Assembly (NCBI GenBank): GCA_937872925.1
Contig: CALMUT010000322.1
Coordinates: 1 to 64,000 of the forward strand
Origin: an uncultured Myxococcales bacterium
GTDB lineage: Bacteria; Myxococcota_A; Polyangia; Polyangiales; Polyangiaceae
Direction: 5' to 3'
Length of the DNA: 64,000 nt
Shown here piece by piece: positions 25,614 through 34,880 of this stretch (the first letter of the stretch is position 1; every line of letters begins with the position of its first letter). The notes under the pieces are model-generated. The model saw only the letters and a program-made list of their open reading frames with translations. It had not been told where the DNA came from and made no database searches. A program made the translations under genes and the position numbers.

Positions 25614-26603
25614 ATGCCGCGAAGAGTTCTTGTCACCGGTGGTGCCGGGTTCATCGGATCGCACGTGGTCGATCACCTCCTGAAAGCGGGTGACTCTGTC
25701 GTTGCCTTCGACAACTTCGATCCCTACTACGCCGTCGATCAAAAGCGGCGCAACGTCGCGTGGGCACTCGCCCAGCCGGCGTACGAGCTGATCGAGGCGG
25801 ACGTGCGGGATCGCGCCGCCGTTGATGACGCCATGCGTCGTTGTCGACCCGATGCCATCGTGCACCTGGCCGCGAAAGCGGGTGTCCGGGCCAGCGTCGA
25901 GCACCCGAGCGAATACCTGCAGGTCAACGAGCAGGGCGGGCTGAACGTGCTGGAAGCCGCTCGGGCGCAGGGCAACGTGCCAGTCGCCTACGCGTCCACG
26001 TCTTCCGTCTACGGTGCGACGAAGGTGGTGCCGTTTCGGGAGGACGACCCCGCCATGGGGCCACTTTCGCCCTATGCGGCCAGCAAGCGTGGAGCGGAAT
26101 TGATGGTGCACGCCCTGCACCATCTGCACGCGCAGCCGATCTGCGTTTTGCGCTTCTTCACTGTGTACGGACCCCGAGGGCGCCCGGACATGGCCGTGCA
26201 CACCTTCACGCGGAAGCTTCTCGCTGGTGAGAGCATTCGACTGCACGGGGAGAAGACCGAACGTGACTTCACCTACGTGGACGACATCGCGCGCGGCGTT
26301 CTGGGCGCGTTGGCTTGGGCCAGCGAGGGGCCTCGCCTGGGCACGTTCAACCTGGGCTGCAGCGAGCCAGTGCGGGTGCGCCGCCTGATTGAGATCATGG
26401 CGGCGGCGCTGGGCGTGGAGGCCAAGGTGGAGCTGGGCGAGCTCGGAGCCAGTGAGAGCCCGGTTACCGCCGCAAACGTGGAAAAAGCCCACGCTGCATT
26501 CGGCTATGCGCCTCGTGTTTCGCTGCCCGAAGGCATCGATCACTGGGTGAAATGGTGTCGCGAAAGCAACGAAGCACCCCAGGAGCTCAAAGGCCCCAAG
26601 TGA
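25614..26603 (+). CDS. NAD-dependent sugar-nucleotide epimerase (UDP-glucuronate 4-epimerase-like)
   Basis: Short-chain dehydrogenase/reductase of the extended type (329 aa). NAD-binding GGAGFIGSH is at residues 8-16, DNFDPYY near 34, HLAAKAGVRASVEHP at about 84-98, and the catalytic pair in SPYAASK. The DNFDPYY and AGVRxSxxxP blocks resemble UDP-glucuronate 4-epimerases, suggesting supply of galacturonate-type sugars for polysaccharide. The last base pairs overlap the next gene's GTG (GTGA), so the two are coupled. Upstream, 152 bases separate it from the divergent barrel gene. Confidence 0.9.
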   Translation: MPRRVLVTGGAGFIGSHVVDHLLKAGDSVVAFDNFDPYYAVDQKRRNVAWALAQPAYELIEADVRDRAAVDDAMRRCRPDAIVHLAAKAGVRASVEHPSEYLQVNEQGGLNVLEAARAQGNVPVAYASTSSVYGATKVVPFREDDPAMGPLSPYAASKRGAELMVHALHHLHAQPICVLRFFTVYGPRGRPDMAVHTFTRKLLAGESIRLHGEKTERDFTYVDDIARGVLGALAWASEGPRLGTFNLGCSEPVRVRRLIEIMAAALGVEAKVELGELGASESPVTAANVEKAHAAFGYAPRVSLPEGIDHWVKWCRESNEAPQELKGPK

Positions 26604-27601
26604 GCGAGCGCGAAGGCATCGCATCGGAGGCTTCCGCAGCAGCAGACATCGCAGGCGCGGCCCCGTCAGCGGCGACGTTGCCGTTGTGGCGCCGTGTGTT
26701 GCCGTTCCTGATTGCTTTGGTGCTGCTGGCGTTCGTCGTGGGGCGTTTGGACTGGGCAACCTTTGGGCGTGCGCTGTCCTCGATCAACTACGTAGCCTTC
26801 GTTGCTTTCACCTTGGTGTTCTCCGCCGCGCTTTTGACCTCGGACACGTTTGCGACGGCGCACATCTACCGCACGCGGATCTGTCCGGTGCGTTTTCGTG
26901 AGCTGTTCGTGATCCGCGCGGCTAGCTACTTGCCGAGCCTTCTCAACCACCATGTGGGGCAGGGCTGGCTCACGTACTTCATGGCGAAGAACTACAAGGC
27001 GCCGCTGTGGCGCGTGACCGGTGCCACGCTTCTGGTGTACGCCACGACCTTTGCATGTTTGTTCTTGCTGGGCGCCGCTGCTCTGCCCTTCAACTACGAA
27101 CGCATCGGCTGGCTCTTGCCCACGGTGGCGACCATCGGCGTCGCCGGCGTTGCCTACATGATTGTCGTGGCCGCAAAGCCCAAGGTGTTGCGTGAGATGC
27201 AGGCCACCGCGCCGTTGATGGAGGCGGGGGTGGGCGGTCATCTGCTCGCGCTGGCGTACCGCTTGCCGCATGTCGTGGTGTTGTTCTGCGGAACGCTGGC
27301 GCCATTTTGGTTTTTTGGAGTGCGGGTCCCGGTGCAAGATGCTCTGGCGTTCATTCCCGTCATCATGCTCGTTTCCGCTCTGCCCATTACCCCCCAGGGC
27401 ATCGGCACCCGAGACGTCATCGCGCTGCAGTTGCTTGCGGGCTACGCAGCCGGCGGACCAGACGAGCGCGCCGCAACCCTCGCCGCCGCCACGCTGACCT
27501 GGGCCGGCGCCCTCACCTTGGTGCAGGCCGGTGTGTCGCCGTGGTTCATGCGCCGCGCGCAGCGCTTGCTGCGTGAGGGCGAGGGCGGCAAGGCGGATTA
27601 G
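26600..27601 (+). CDS. LPG-synthase-TM/flippase-like membrane protein (UPF0104)
   Basis: A 333-aa multi-pass membrane protein with about eight hydrophobic helices and conserved-type blocks LPSLLNHHVGQGWLTYF, SALPITPQGIGTRD and a C-terminal basic tail. This layout matches the lysylphosphatidylglycerol-synthase transmembrane/flippase-like family. The GTG start within the GTGA overlap has upstream AAAGG/AGGAG sequence and removes a 16-codon overlap implied by an earlier ATG. Paired with a UDP-sugar epimerase, a role in moving or modifying lipid-linked sugars is plausible, but this is inference. Confidence 0.8.
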   Translation: MSEREGIASEASAAADIAGAAPSAATLPLWRRVLPFLIALVLLAFVVGRLDWATFGRALSSINYVAFVAFTLVFSAALLTSDTFATAHIYRTRICPVRFRELFVIRAASYLPSLLNHHVGQGWLTYFMAKNYKAPLWRVTGATLLVYATTFACLFLLGAAALPFNYERIGWLLPTVATIGVAGVAYMIVVAAKPKVLREMQATAPLMEAGVGGHLLALAYRLPHVVVLFCGTLAPFWFFGVRVPVQDALAFIPVIMLVSALPITPQGIGTRDVIALQLLAGYAAGGPDERAATLAAATLTWAGALTLVQAGVSPWFMRRAQRLLREGEGGKAD

Positions 27602-27660
27602 AACTGCCGTGCACCAGCACTTCGTTGCGCACGGACCGGTGACGTGCTTCGCTGCGCGCC

Positions 27661-28818
27661 ATGATCGGGGACCGACGACTTCCTACATTCTTGAGCGCGA
27701 CTTTGATCGCCGTCGCTGCCGGGACGAGCGCATGTTCTAGCGACGACTCTGCAGGGGGCGGTGGCACAGGCGGCGTGAGCACGGACGGCGGTGGTGGCTT
27801 CGCCGCCGGGTTCACGGGCGGGACCGGCGGCGCTTCCGGCAGCGCCGGCGCGAGTGGATCCGGCACGGGCGGGATCCCAAATCCGCCGCCCAAGCCCACC
27901 CCCGCGGACATCCAATTTTCGTCTGTGAATCCCTTGGCGCCGGGGGAGCAGCTCTTGTTCGCGGATTGGGGTGCAAGCCCCAACACCCTGTCCACCATCC
28001 TGCCCGACGGCACGAAAGAGCAAGTTGTGTTTCGCGCCTATCGTCTGTGGAGTGTTGGCGTGACGCCTGACGGTTCCAAGATCGCCTTCGCTTCAGGGGA
28101 TCCGAACCAGGAACAGAACTACGGTTTGAAGTTCGGCGACTCCATCCAACACACTTGGCTGTACGACGCCACCACGCAAACCGCCGAAGTCTTGGCCTAC
28201 GGCAACATCAACGACGAGTGTCACCTGTTCAACGCGGACGCCTCCAAGCTGTACGTCTGCCGCCGCTATGATTTCGTAGAAGACGGCACAACTTCCGTTT
28301 CCAAAGGCTACCAGCTGGGGCGCCTGACCGTGGCCGACGGCACATTTGAGTTCCTGACGCCGGTGCCCCAGAATCGTTTCGAGCTCCACCCCACTCCCCT
28401 TGGGGACGAGTCGACGCTGTTGTTCACTCAGATCGACATTGTCGGCGGCAACGCCGCGCGGGCCATACGCAAGCTGACCCTGGCGGACGACACGCGAAGC
28501 GTCGTGAAAAACACCGCCACCCTAGAGAGCATTTCGCCGGACGGTTCGAAGATGGTGTACCGAGATCATACCGACGCTGGAAAGCTGTACGTCGCCGACA
28601 TCGATGGACTGAATCCTGTGCGCGTCACCAGCACCCCCGGCACTGACGGTAGGTTCTCGCCGGACGGGCTGCGTATCGCGTACCTGTACGGTGAAACTCA
28701 GTCCTGCAGCCACATCGAGATCGTGATGGCGGACGGCAGCACCGCCGACACGCCAGATCGCGTCCGCGATTGCGGCACGCAGTTCATTACGGACCTCGAG
28801 TGGATCAAACGACCATGA
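27661..28818 (+). CDS. lipoprotein with PD40/TolB-like beta-propeller
   Basis: A 385-aa protein. The signal ends TSACSS, then a long Gly/Ser/Ala linker (about 28-70). The body has repeated propeller strands with TPDGSKIAF, SPDGSKMVY and SPDGLRIAY, typical of PD40/WD40-like repeats in TolB relatives. It is predicted to be anchored at the outer membrane with the propeller outside or in the periplasm. The stop overlaps the next start (ATGA), so the two are coupled. Confidence 0.85.
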   Translation: MIGDRRLPTFLSATLIAVAAGTSACSSDDSAGGGGTGGVSTDGGGGFAAGFTGGTGGASGSAGASGSGTGGIPNPPPKPTPADIQFSSVNPLAPGEQLLFADWGASPNTLSTILPDGTKEQVVFRAYRLWSVGVTPDGSKIAFASGDPNQEQNYGLKFGDSIQHTWLYDATTQTAEVLAYGNINDECHLFNADASKLYVCRRYDFVEDGTTSVSKGYQLGRLTVADGTFEFLTPVPQNRFELHPTPLGDESTLLFTQIDIVGGNAARAIRKLTLADDTRSVVKNTATLESISPDGSKMVYRDHTDAGKLYVADIDGLNPVRVTSTPGTDGRFSPDGLRIAYLYGETQSCSHIEIVMADGSTADTPDRVRDCGTQFITDLEWIKRP

Positions 28819-29645
28819 CGCCCGGGCGCTCATGGCTTCGGGGCGTGTGCGCACTTTCCCTGATCGCCAGCGTGGCAGGCGCCCAAGCTGCGCCGAAGCG
28901 GCCGGCCACCGCACCGAAAGACAAACCCGCTGCCCCAAAGAGCGCTCCCGCGCAGGATCCGAAAGCGGCTCCCGACGTCGCACCTGCCGCCGCCGCCCCG
29001 CCCGCGGAGGTGGGGCCCGCGCAGGCGCCGCCAAGCCCAGCGTCCGCCGCACCCAGCCCCCCCGCCGCAGCGCCAGGCTACGCGCCGGGACAGCCGCCGC
29101 CAGGTTGGGCGCCGCAGTATGCGCCCCAGCCTTATTGGCCGCCGCCGGGCTACGTGCCTGTGGTGATCACCGGTGATCCCTCGCCGCTGACGGTCTCGCT
29201 CTCCTACGACAAGAAGTCCCCTGCCATCGTGCAGTGCGGCGGCGATTGCACCGTGTACGTGCCGCCGCGGGAATATTGGATCACGGTCGAAGAATCTCCT
29301 GAGACAGTGGGCGGCAAGCGCAGCATCGAAGTCAACGGCCCCACGCGTCTCGAAGTCGAACCGCGCACCAAAAGCAGTCGCTCTACCGGACTCGCTATGG
29401 GCATCGGCGGTATCGGCCTGCTCGTGGTTGGCACCGTCGCAATGATGGCTGGCCTGGTGCAAAGCATCGACAACAGCGTGGACAGCGACGGCGGACGCCG
29501 CAACAACGACGACGGGACCAGCTTGCTGCTGCTCGGCCTGGCCGGGTTCACCGCGGGCGCTGTGCTCACGCCCGTCGGTTGGGTCAAGTTCGGACGCTCC
29601 GCGCCCGGCGTGAACGTGCAGGCGCTGCAGGCCACGCCGCGCTAA
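28815..29645 (+). CDS. exported Pro-rich protein with PEGA-like domain and two C-terminal membrane helices
   Basis: A 276-aa protein starting at the ATG in the ATGA overlap. A signal peptide (ALSLIASVAGAQA) is followed by a Pro/Ala/Lys-rich linker to about residue 115, including GYAPGQPPPGW. A short PEGA-like beta domain (about 118-190: SPLTVSLSY, CTVYVPPREYWITVE) comes next, then two hydrophobic segments (about 197-222 and 240-258) separated by Asp/Asn-rich sequence. Such proteins occur widely in myxobacteria; function unknown. Confidence 0.75.
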   Translation: MTPGRSWLRGVCALSLIASVAGAQAAPKRPATAPKDKPAAPKSAPAQDPKAAPDVAPAAAAPPAEVGPAQAPPSPASAAPSPPAAAPGYAPGQPPPGWAPQYAPQPYWPPPGYVPVVITGDPSPLTVSLSYDKKSPAIVQCGGDCTVYVPPREYWITVEESPETVGGKRSIEVNGPTRLEVEPRTKSSRSTGLAMGIGGIGLLVVGTVAMMAGLVQSIDNSVDSDGGRRNNDDGTSLLLLGLAGFTAGAVLTPVGWVKFGRSAPGVNVQALQATPR

Positions 29646-29702
29646 GCCGGCCCAACTTCGGTGATTCTGGCGTAAAAGACACCTTTGTGGTGAACGCTGC
29701 CG

Positions 29703-30131
29703 TCAGCTGCGTAGGCGCTTCACAGCTTCGCCCACGTCGCGCCCCTCGACGACCGCATCGCTCTGTTTCAGATGCTTCATCGCGATGCCAGTGGCGGGGC
29801 CGTCGGCCTTGGCTGCTTTGATGGCGTCCGCGACGGGAGCCAGCGCTGCCAGGATTGCGTCCACGCTCAGGCTTTTCGGCAGGAATTCCTCAAGGATCTG
29901 GATCTCCCGTTCCAAGATCGCTTTCTGCTCCGCGTCCGTCGAACTTGCCAGGGTCTCACGGTTGGACTTGACCAGCTTCTTCAAGATGCCTTCGGTCACC
30001 GCGTCGCTGCTGTTGCCACGGGCGTCCTCCATGGTGATTTCGCCGAGGGCCACGCGGAGGATCTCTTTTTCGACGATCGCCTTGGCCTTCATCGCGGCGA
30101 ACATGCGTTTCTTGATTTCGGCAGCTAACAC
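29703..30131 (-). CDS. yqeY: GatB/YqeY-domain protein
   Basis: YqeY-family protein (142 aa) related to the tRNA-binding tail domain of GatB. The helix-rich sequence has EKEILRVALGEI, ILEEFLPKSLS and the terminal GPATGIAMKHLK block. The GTG start at 30131 is supported by GAGGAG upstream. It lies 26 bases after the ettA stop on the same strand, so the two may be co-transcribed, linking it loosely to translation. Confidence 0.88.
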   Translation of the reverse strand: MLAAEIKKRMFAAMKAKAIVEKEILRVALGEITMEDARGNSSDAVTEGILKKLVKSNRETLASSTDAEQKAILEREIQILEEFLPKSLSVDAILAALAPVADAIKAAKADGPATGIAMKHLKQSDAVVEGRDVGEAVKRLRS

Positions 30132-30157
30132 TTTGTCTCCTCGCTAAGCGAAACGCT

Positions 30158-31828
30158 TCAGCGCTCCAGCTTCTTGTACTTGATGCGGTGTGGCTGGTCG
30201 TCGGTGATCCCCAGGCGACGTTTGCGGTCCACTTCGTAGGCTTGGTAGTTGCCCTCGAACCACTCCACGTGGCTATCCCCTTCGAAAGCCATGATGTGCG
30301 TGGCAATGCGATCCAAGAACCAGCGATCGTGGCTGACGACCACCGCGCAACCCGGGAAGTCCAGCAGCGCTTCTTCGACGCCGCGCAGGGTGTCGACGTC
30401 GAGATCGTTGGTCGGTTCATCCAGCAGCAACAAGTTGCCGCCCGCTTTGAGCAACTTTGCGAGCTGCACCCGGTTGCGCTCCCCGCCTGAAAGCGTGCCC
30501 ACCTTTTTCTGCTGCTCGCTGCCCTTGAAACCAAACCAGCCGCAGTAGGCGCGGGTGCTGACCTCGCGCTTGCCCAGCTCGATCTTCTCGTGGCCGTCGC
30601 TGATCTCTTCCCAAACGTTCTTGTCGCCGTCCAAGCTCTCGCGGCTTTGATCCACGTATGCGATCTTGACCGTCTCTCCGACCTTCAACACGCCTTTGTC
30701 CGGCGTCTCTTGGTCCACCAGCATACGGAACAACGTGGTCTTACCCGCGCCGTTCGGACCGATCACGCCCACGATGCCGCTGCGTGGTAGGCGAAAGGAA
30801 AGGTCGTCGATCAATAGCCGCTCGCCGAAGCCCTTGCTCAGGTTCTCGGCCTCGATCACCAGGTCCCCCAGACGCGGCCCTGGCGGAATGCTGATCTCCG
30901 CGGGGTCCACCACGCCCTTGTTCGAGTTGTTCAACAGTTCTTCGTAGGCATTCAGACGCGCCTTACTCTTCGCCTGACGCGCGCGCGGCGAAGCGCGGAC
31001 CCACTCCAGCTCTTGTTTGAGCTTGCGCTGGCGGGCACTTTCTTGTTTTTCGTCTTGAGCAAGCCGCGCGGCCTTCTGCTCCAACCAGCCGCTGTAGTTG
31101 CCCTTGAAGGGGTAGCCGCGCCCGCGATCCATTTCAAGGATCCATTCGGCCACGTCGTCGAGGAAGTAGCGATCATGGGTGACCGCGACCACCGTGCCGG
31201 GGTAGTCGTGCAAGAAGCGCTCGAGCCAGGCGACGCTCTCGGCATCGAGATGGTTCGTGGGCTCGTCCAATAGCAGCATGTCCGGGCGGCCGAGCAGGAT
31301 GCGGCATAGGGCCACGCGGCGCTTTTCGCCGCCGGACAGGTGTGCGATTGCTTCGTCTGGGGGCGGTAGGCGCAATGCTTCCATCGCGACGTCCACGCGA
31401 TTGTCTAGGGTCCAGGCGTCGGCAGCATCGATCTTGTCTTGCATCGCTGCTTGTTGGTCGAGCAGCTTCTGCATTTCGTCGTCGTCCATCGGCTCGCCCA
31501 GCTTCATGCTGATGGCTTCAAACTCCGTGAGCAGCGCCCGGGTTTCGCTGACAGCCTGATCCACGGCTTCACGTACGGTCTTGGCGTCGCCCAACTCGGG
31601 CTCTTGGGCGAAGTAGCCGACCTTCACGCCGGGATGCGGACGGGCTTCGCCGTAAATGTCCGTGTCGACGCCGGCCATGATCTTGAGCAGCGAGCTCTTG
31701 CCGCTGCCGTTGGAACCAATCACGCCGATCTTCGCGCCGGGCAAGAACGCGAGGGTGATGTCTTCTAGTACCTTCTTGTCCGGGGGATGGACCTTCGTGA
31801 CCCCCTGCATCGTGTAGATGAAATCCAT
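30158..31828 (-). CDS. ettA: energy-dependent translational throttle EttA (ABC-F)
   Basis: Soluble ABC-F ATPase (556 aa) acting at the ribosomal E site. First domain: Walker A GSNGSGKSS, signature LSGGEKRRVALC, Walker B LLLDEPTNHLD. Second domain: GPNGAGKTT, LSGGERNRVQL, LLLDEPTNDLD. The linker between them carries the basic P-site tRNA-interacting motif region. Length and order match EttA, and GAGGGG lies upstream of the ATG. It governs the start of translation elongation according to energy state in characterised homologues. Confidence 0.96.
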   Translation of the reverse strand: MDFIYTMQGVTKVHPPDKKVLEDITLAFLPGAKIGVIGSNGSGKSSLLKIMAGVDTDIYGEARPHPGVKVGYFAQEPELGDAKTVREAVDQAVSETRALLTEFEAISMKLGEPMDDDEMQKLLDQQAAMQDKIDAADAWTLDNRVDVAMEALRLPPPDEAIAHLSGGEKRRVALCRILLGRPDMLLLDEPTNHLDAESVAWLERFLHDYPGTVVAVTHDRYFLDDVAEWILEMDRGRGYPFKGNYSGWLEQKAARLAQDEKQESARQRKLKQELEWVRASPRARQAKSKARLNAYEELLNNSNKGVVDPAEISIPPGPRLGDLVIEAENLSKGFGERLLIDDLSFRLPRSGIVGVIGPNGAGKTTLFRMLVDQETPDKGVLKVGETVKIAYVDQSRESLDGDKNVWEEISDGHEKIELGKREVSTRAYCGWFGFKGSEQQKKVGTLSGGERNRVQLAKLLKAGGNLLLLDEPTNDLDVDTLRGVEEALLDFPGCAVVVSHDRWFLDRIATHIMAFEGDSHVEWFEGNYQAYEVDRKRRLGITDDQPHRIKYKKLER

Positions 31829-31909
31829 GGCCGCCCCTCTTTACGCGCGGTCCACCCAACTTTCAAACGGCGGCCTGCCGATGGGATTTTTGTGACGGAA
31901 AGCGCAGCC

Positions 31910-32263
31910 TTAGAAGTCGTAGAACATGGGACTTCGCTGCTCGCAGAAGTCGAGCAGCGCCAAACGCTGCTCGTCCGTCAGGTCCACGAAGGCGAGGCCA
32001 AGCCCCGGCCACATGCTCTCCCGAGAGGTCTCCCGCACCCAGTGCACGACGGCGTCAGCGGCGACACGAGGCGCGTTGGGCAGGTCGATTGTTACGCTCA
32101 CCCGCGTCCCGACAGCATGCGCACTCCAAGTGGGCACGAACACGCCGAGGGGTACTTCGCTGTCGAACCCTCGATACAGGTTGGCTTGGCTCTTGAGACT
32201 GAGCCCCACATCGAAGGTCGGCTTCGCACTCTCACATTCGCTACTCGCAGTCATCAGTTCCAT
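31910..32263 (-). CDS. PilZ-like protein of the Myxococcus paralogue type (TIGR02266-like)
   Basis: A 117-aa single-domain protein. The ATG at 32263 with GGGAGGA upstream was chosen over a GTG four codons earlier. Blocks GVFVPTW, GTRVSVTIDLP, HWVRE, PGLGLAFVDL and the terminal RSPMFYDF match the PilZ-related paralogous domain common in Myxococcus. The canonical c-di-GMP RxxxR motif is not seen, so ligand binding is uncertain. It is close to the divergent ribbon-helix-helix gene. Confidence 0.8.
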   Translation of the reverse strand: MELMTASSECESAKPTFDVGLSLKSQANLYRGFDSEVPLGVFVPTWSAHAVGTRVSVTIDLPNAPRVAADAVVHWVRETSRESMWPGLGLAFVDLTDEQRLALLDFCEQRSPMFYDF

Positions 32264-32446
32264 TCGTCCTCCCACGAGCTATTCAGCAAGCTCCGTTCCA
32301 TGGCGAAATCGGTGATTTTTGCGTCGCTGCGCGGGAAAAACGTCGATTGAAAGCCGCAACTGTAGTCTGCACCCCCGGCTCTGGCGTCCAGGCTGCCATC
32401 GGGCGATTTCGGGGAAGTGCCGCCGGAGTTGCGACGTAGAGGGGGC

Positions 32447-33442
32447 ATGCCGTACTACGTGCAGCGCGCGAGCATCGACTGGCACTACGACGAGCACGAC
32501 GCCGAGCTTTCCAGCATGGTTGCACTTGCCAACCAACGGCTCTCGTCCAGCGCGCATACGGCAGAGACTTTCGAGCAGAGCCTGCGCGAGCTGGCGAGCC
32601 AGCACACGTCGCTGCGCTGCGACGCCCTGATCGAGGACGGGTTCCGCGTGTACCGCCTGTTCCGCGCGGCGCAAGGGGACGTGAGCCATATCGAAGTCGA
32701 GCAACGCCCAGAGGACGCCCTGGGCTCGCCAAGCGACCTGCCCTTGGATGACATGGCTGAGGTCCGGCTGCAGTCGAATCGCGGCCCGATTCTCGCAGCT
32801 TTGCTCGACGCAGCCGCGTATCCCGAAGACTTGGACGCCGAGGAGGAGTCGATCCAGCTACCAATCCAATTTAAAGACGTCGCGGGCCTACGTTCTGCAA
32901 TGACGGCCGTCGCGGGCGCCATCAATGCCCCGGCGGACGCTTTTGTCGCGGAGGTCGAGACATCGCGGTTTCTCGTAGAGCTGCGGCCCGGGCACGCGCG
33001 GGTCGCCCAGCTGGTGCCCGTCACGGAACCGGAACTCGTCGCACGGCTTCTATCCGGGCAGGTGGCACCGGTGCCCCAGTCGCCACTATCCGACAACAGC
33101 AAGTACGAGCAATCTGTTTACCTGCCCGAGGGTGTGCTCAGCAACGTACGCGACCACGCCGCGCGCACAGATCGCAGCCTTTCGTACATGGTGCAATACG
33201 CCTACAAGTTGGCGCGGCAGCGCATCCTAGATTGCCCGTCTAGCGCAGCGCTCCTCGACGTGCTGCCTGGCGACGCACCTGCTTTGGACAAACGCAAACA
33301 GACGCTGTACTTCTCCGGCGCGATGCTGAAGGAGCTGCGCTCCGAAGCACAGCGGCTAGACGTTTCGCTGTCCCGAGTGTTGCTGGCGGCGTGGGCGCTT
33401 GCTCGGGCGGAAATCGAAGCGCTGCCGAGCGCCGATCCGTAG
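32447..33442 (+). CDS. protein with two C-terminal ribbon-helix-helix-like motifs
   Basis: A 331-aa protein with AGGGGG upstream of its ATG. Residues 1-215 form an acidic region with no recognised domain. Two RHH-like units follow: KYEQSVYLPEGVLSNVRDHA...RTDRSLSYMVQYAYKLA (DNA about 33099-33232) and KQTLYFSGAMLKEL...RLDVSLSRVLLAAWALA (about 33298-33420). Both resemble the small TIGR04563-type RHH proteins of myxobacteria. Having two in one chain could let a monomer form an intramolecular DNA-binding unit. It is probably a regulator; target unknown. Confidence 0.72.
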   Translation: MPYYVQRASIDWHYDEHDAELSSMVALANQRLSSSAHTAETFEQSLRELASQHTSLRCDALIEDGFRVYRLFRAAQGDVSHIEVEQRPEDALGSPSDLPLDDMAEVRLQSNRGPILAALLDAAAYPEDLDAEEESIQLPIQFKDVAGLRSAMTAVAGAINAPADAFVAEVETSRFLVELRPGHARVAQLVPVTEPELVARLLSGQVAPVPQSPLSDNSKYEQSVYLPEGVLSNVRDHAARTDRSLSYMVQYAYKLARQRILDCPSSAALLDVLPGDAPALDKRKQTLYFSGAMLKELRSEAQRLDVSLSRVLLAAWALARAEIEALPSADP

Positions 33443-33450
33443 GAGTTTTT

Positions 33451-34878
33451 TCAGGCGGCGGCTTCGGAGCCCGCGCTGCGCAGCTCCGTCAGAATGCCGT
33501 CCACTGTCTTTTTGGCATCGCCGAAGAGCATTCGCGTGTTGTCCATGAAAAACAGCGGGTTCTCGACACCAGCGTAGCCACTGGCCATGCCGCGCTTCAT
33601 CACAATGGTGGTCTTGCTCTTCCACACTTCCAGCACCGGCATGCCGTAGATGGGGCTACTCGCATCGTCCAGGGCGCCGGGATTGACGATGTCGTTGGCG
33701 CCGATCACGAGCACAACGTCCGTCTCCGGGAAGTCTTCGTTGATCTCGTCCATCTCCAGCACGACGTCGTAGGGCACCTTAGCTTCGGCCAAAAGCACGT
33801 TCATGTGGCCTGGAAGACGTCCCGCGACCGGGTGGATGGCGAAGCGCACCGTCGCGCCCCGGTCCCGCAGCACCTGGGCAACCTCCCACAGCGGGTACTG
33901 CGCCTGGGCCACCGCCATGCCGTAACCGGGCACCACCACCACACTCTTGGCGTCCGCCAGGAGTTCCGCCGTCTCTTTCGCTTCGATGCTGACGACTTCA
34001 CCCTGAGGTTGGTCGCCGCGCTTGGCGGGCGCCGCACCCTCGTCGGCGCCAAAGCCGCCAAGAATGACGCTCAGGAACGAGCGGTTCATGGCTTTGCACA
34101 TGATGTACGAAAGAATGGCGCCGCTCGAACCGACCAGCGCGCCGGTAATGATCAGGAGGTCGTTGGCCAGCATGAAACCCGCGGCGGCTGCGGCCCAGCC
34201 CGAATAGCTGTTGAGCATGCTGACCACGACGGGCATGTCCGCGCCGCCGATAGCCATCACTAGATGAATGCCGATCACCCCGGCCAACACGGTCATCAAG
34301 ATCAAGGGTTGCACGCCGCCGTGGTGCGATGCGGTCAAGAACTGAAAGCCAAAGATCAGACAGGCCAGCAGCATCAGGATGTTGATCCAGTGCCGCGCTG
34401 GCAGCATCAGCGGCTTACTGCGGATCTTCCCGCGCAGTTTGCCGAAGGCAATCACGCTTCCAGTGAAGGTGACAGAGCCGATGAAGATGCCGAGAAAGAC
34501 CTCCACTTCGTGGATCACGGCTTCTGTGCCTGAAAGCTCTACATTCGGATCCAGATAGCTGGCGAAACCGACGAGTACCGCAGCGGCACCAACGAAGCTG
34601 TGCAGAATAGCGACCAGCTCGGGCATGTTGGTCATGGCCACGCGCGCCGCGAGCACGGCACCGACGACTGCGCCCACGCCAATGGCCACGGCCAAAATGC
34701 CGTATCCGGCGCTGCTGACTCGCCCGCCCGCGGCCGTCGCGGCCAGTGCGATAAGCATGCCGATGATGCCCAGAGAATTCCCGCGCCGCGCGGTTTCCTG
34801 CTTGGACAAGCCGCCCAGGCTGAGAATGAACAGCACGCCAGCGGCGAGGTATGCGGTGGTGACGAGGCTCTGCGGCAT
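33451..34878 (-). CDS. pntB: NAD(P) transhydrogenase subunit beta
   Basis: PntB (475 aa), part of the proton-translocating transhydrogenase that makes NADPH from NADH in the inner membrane. The N-terminal half has about eight to nine hydrophobic helices. The C-terminal NADP-binding domain has VPGYGMAVAQAQ, RFAIHPVAGRLPGHMNVLLAEA and VLVIGANDIVNP. The ATG at 34878 is two bases past the pntA stop and has AGAGGT upstream. The longer frame antisense to pntA is discarded. Confidence 0.96.
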   Translation of the reverse strand: MPQSLVTTAYLAAGVLFILSLGGLSKQETARRGNSLGIIGMLIALAATAAGGRVSSAGYGILAVAIGVGAVVGAVLAARVAMTNMPELVAILHSFVGAAAVLVGFASYLDPNVELSGTEAVIHEVEVFLGIFIGSVTFTGSVIAFGKLRGKIRSKPLMLPARHWINILMLLACLIFGFQFLTASHHGGVQPLILMTVLAGVIGIHLVMAIGGADMPVVVSMLNSYSGWAAAAAGFMLANDLLIITGALVGSSGAILSYIMCKAMNRSFLSVILGGFGADEGAAPAKRGDQPQGEVVSIEAKETAELLADAKSVVVVPGYGMAVAQAQYPLWEVAQVLRDRGATVRFAIHPVAGRLPGHMNVLLAEAKVPYDVVLEMDEINEDFPETDVVLVIGANDIVNPGALDDASSPIYGMPVLEVWKSKTTIVMKRGMASGYAGVENPLFFMDNTRMLFGDAKKTVDGILTELRSAGSEAAA

Positions 34879-34880
34879 GG

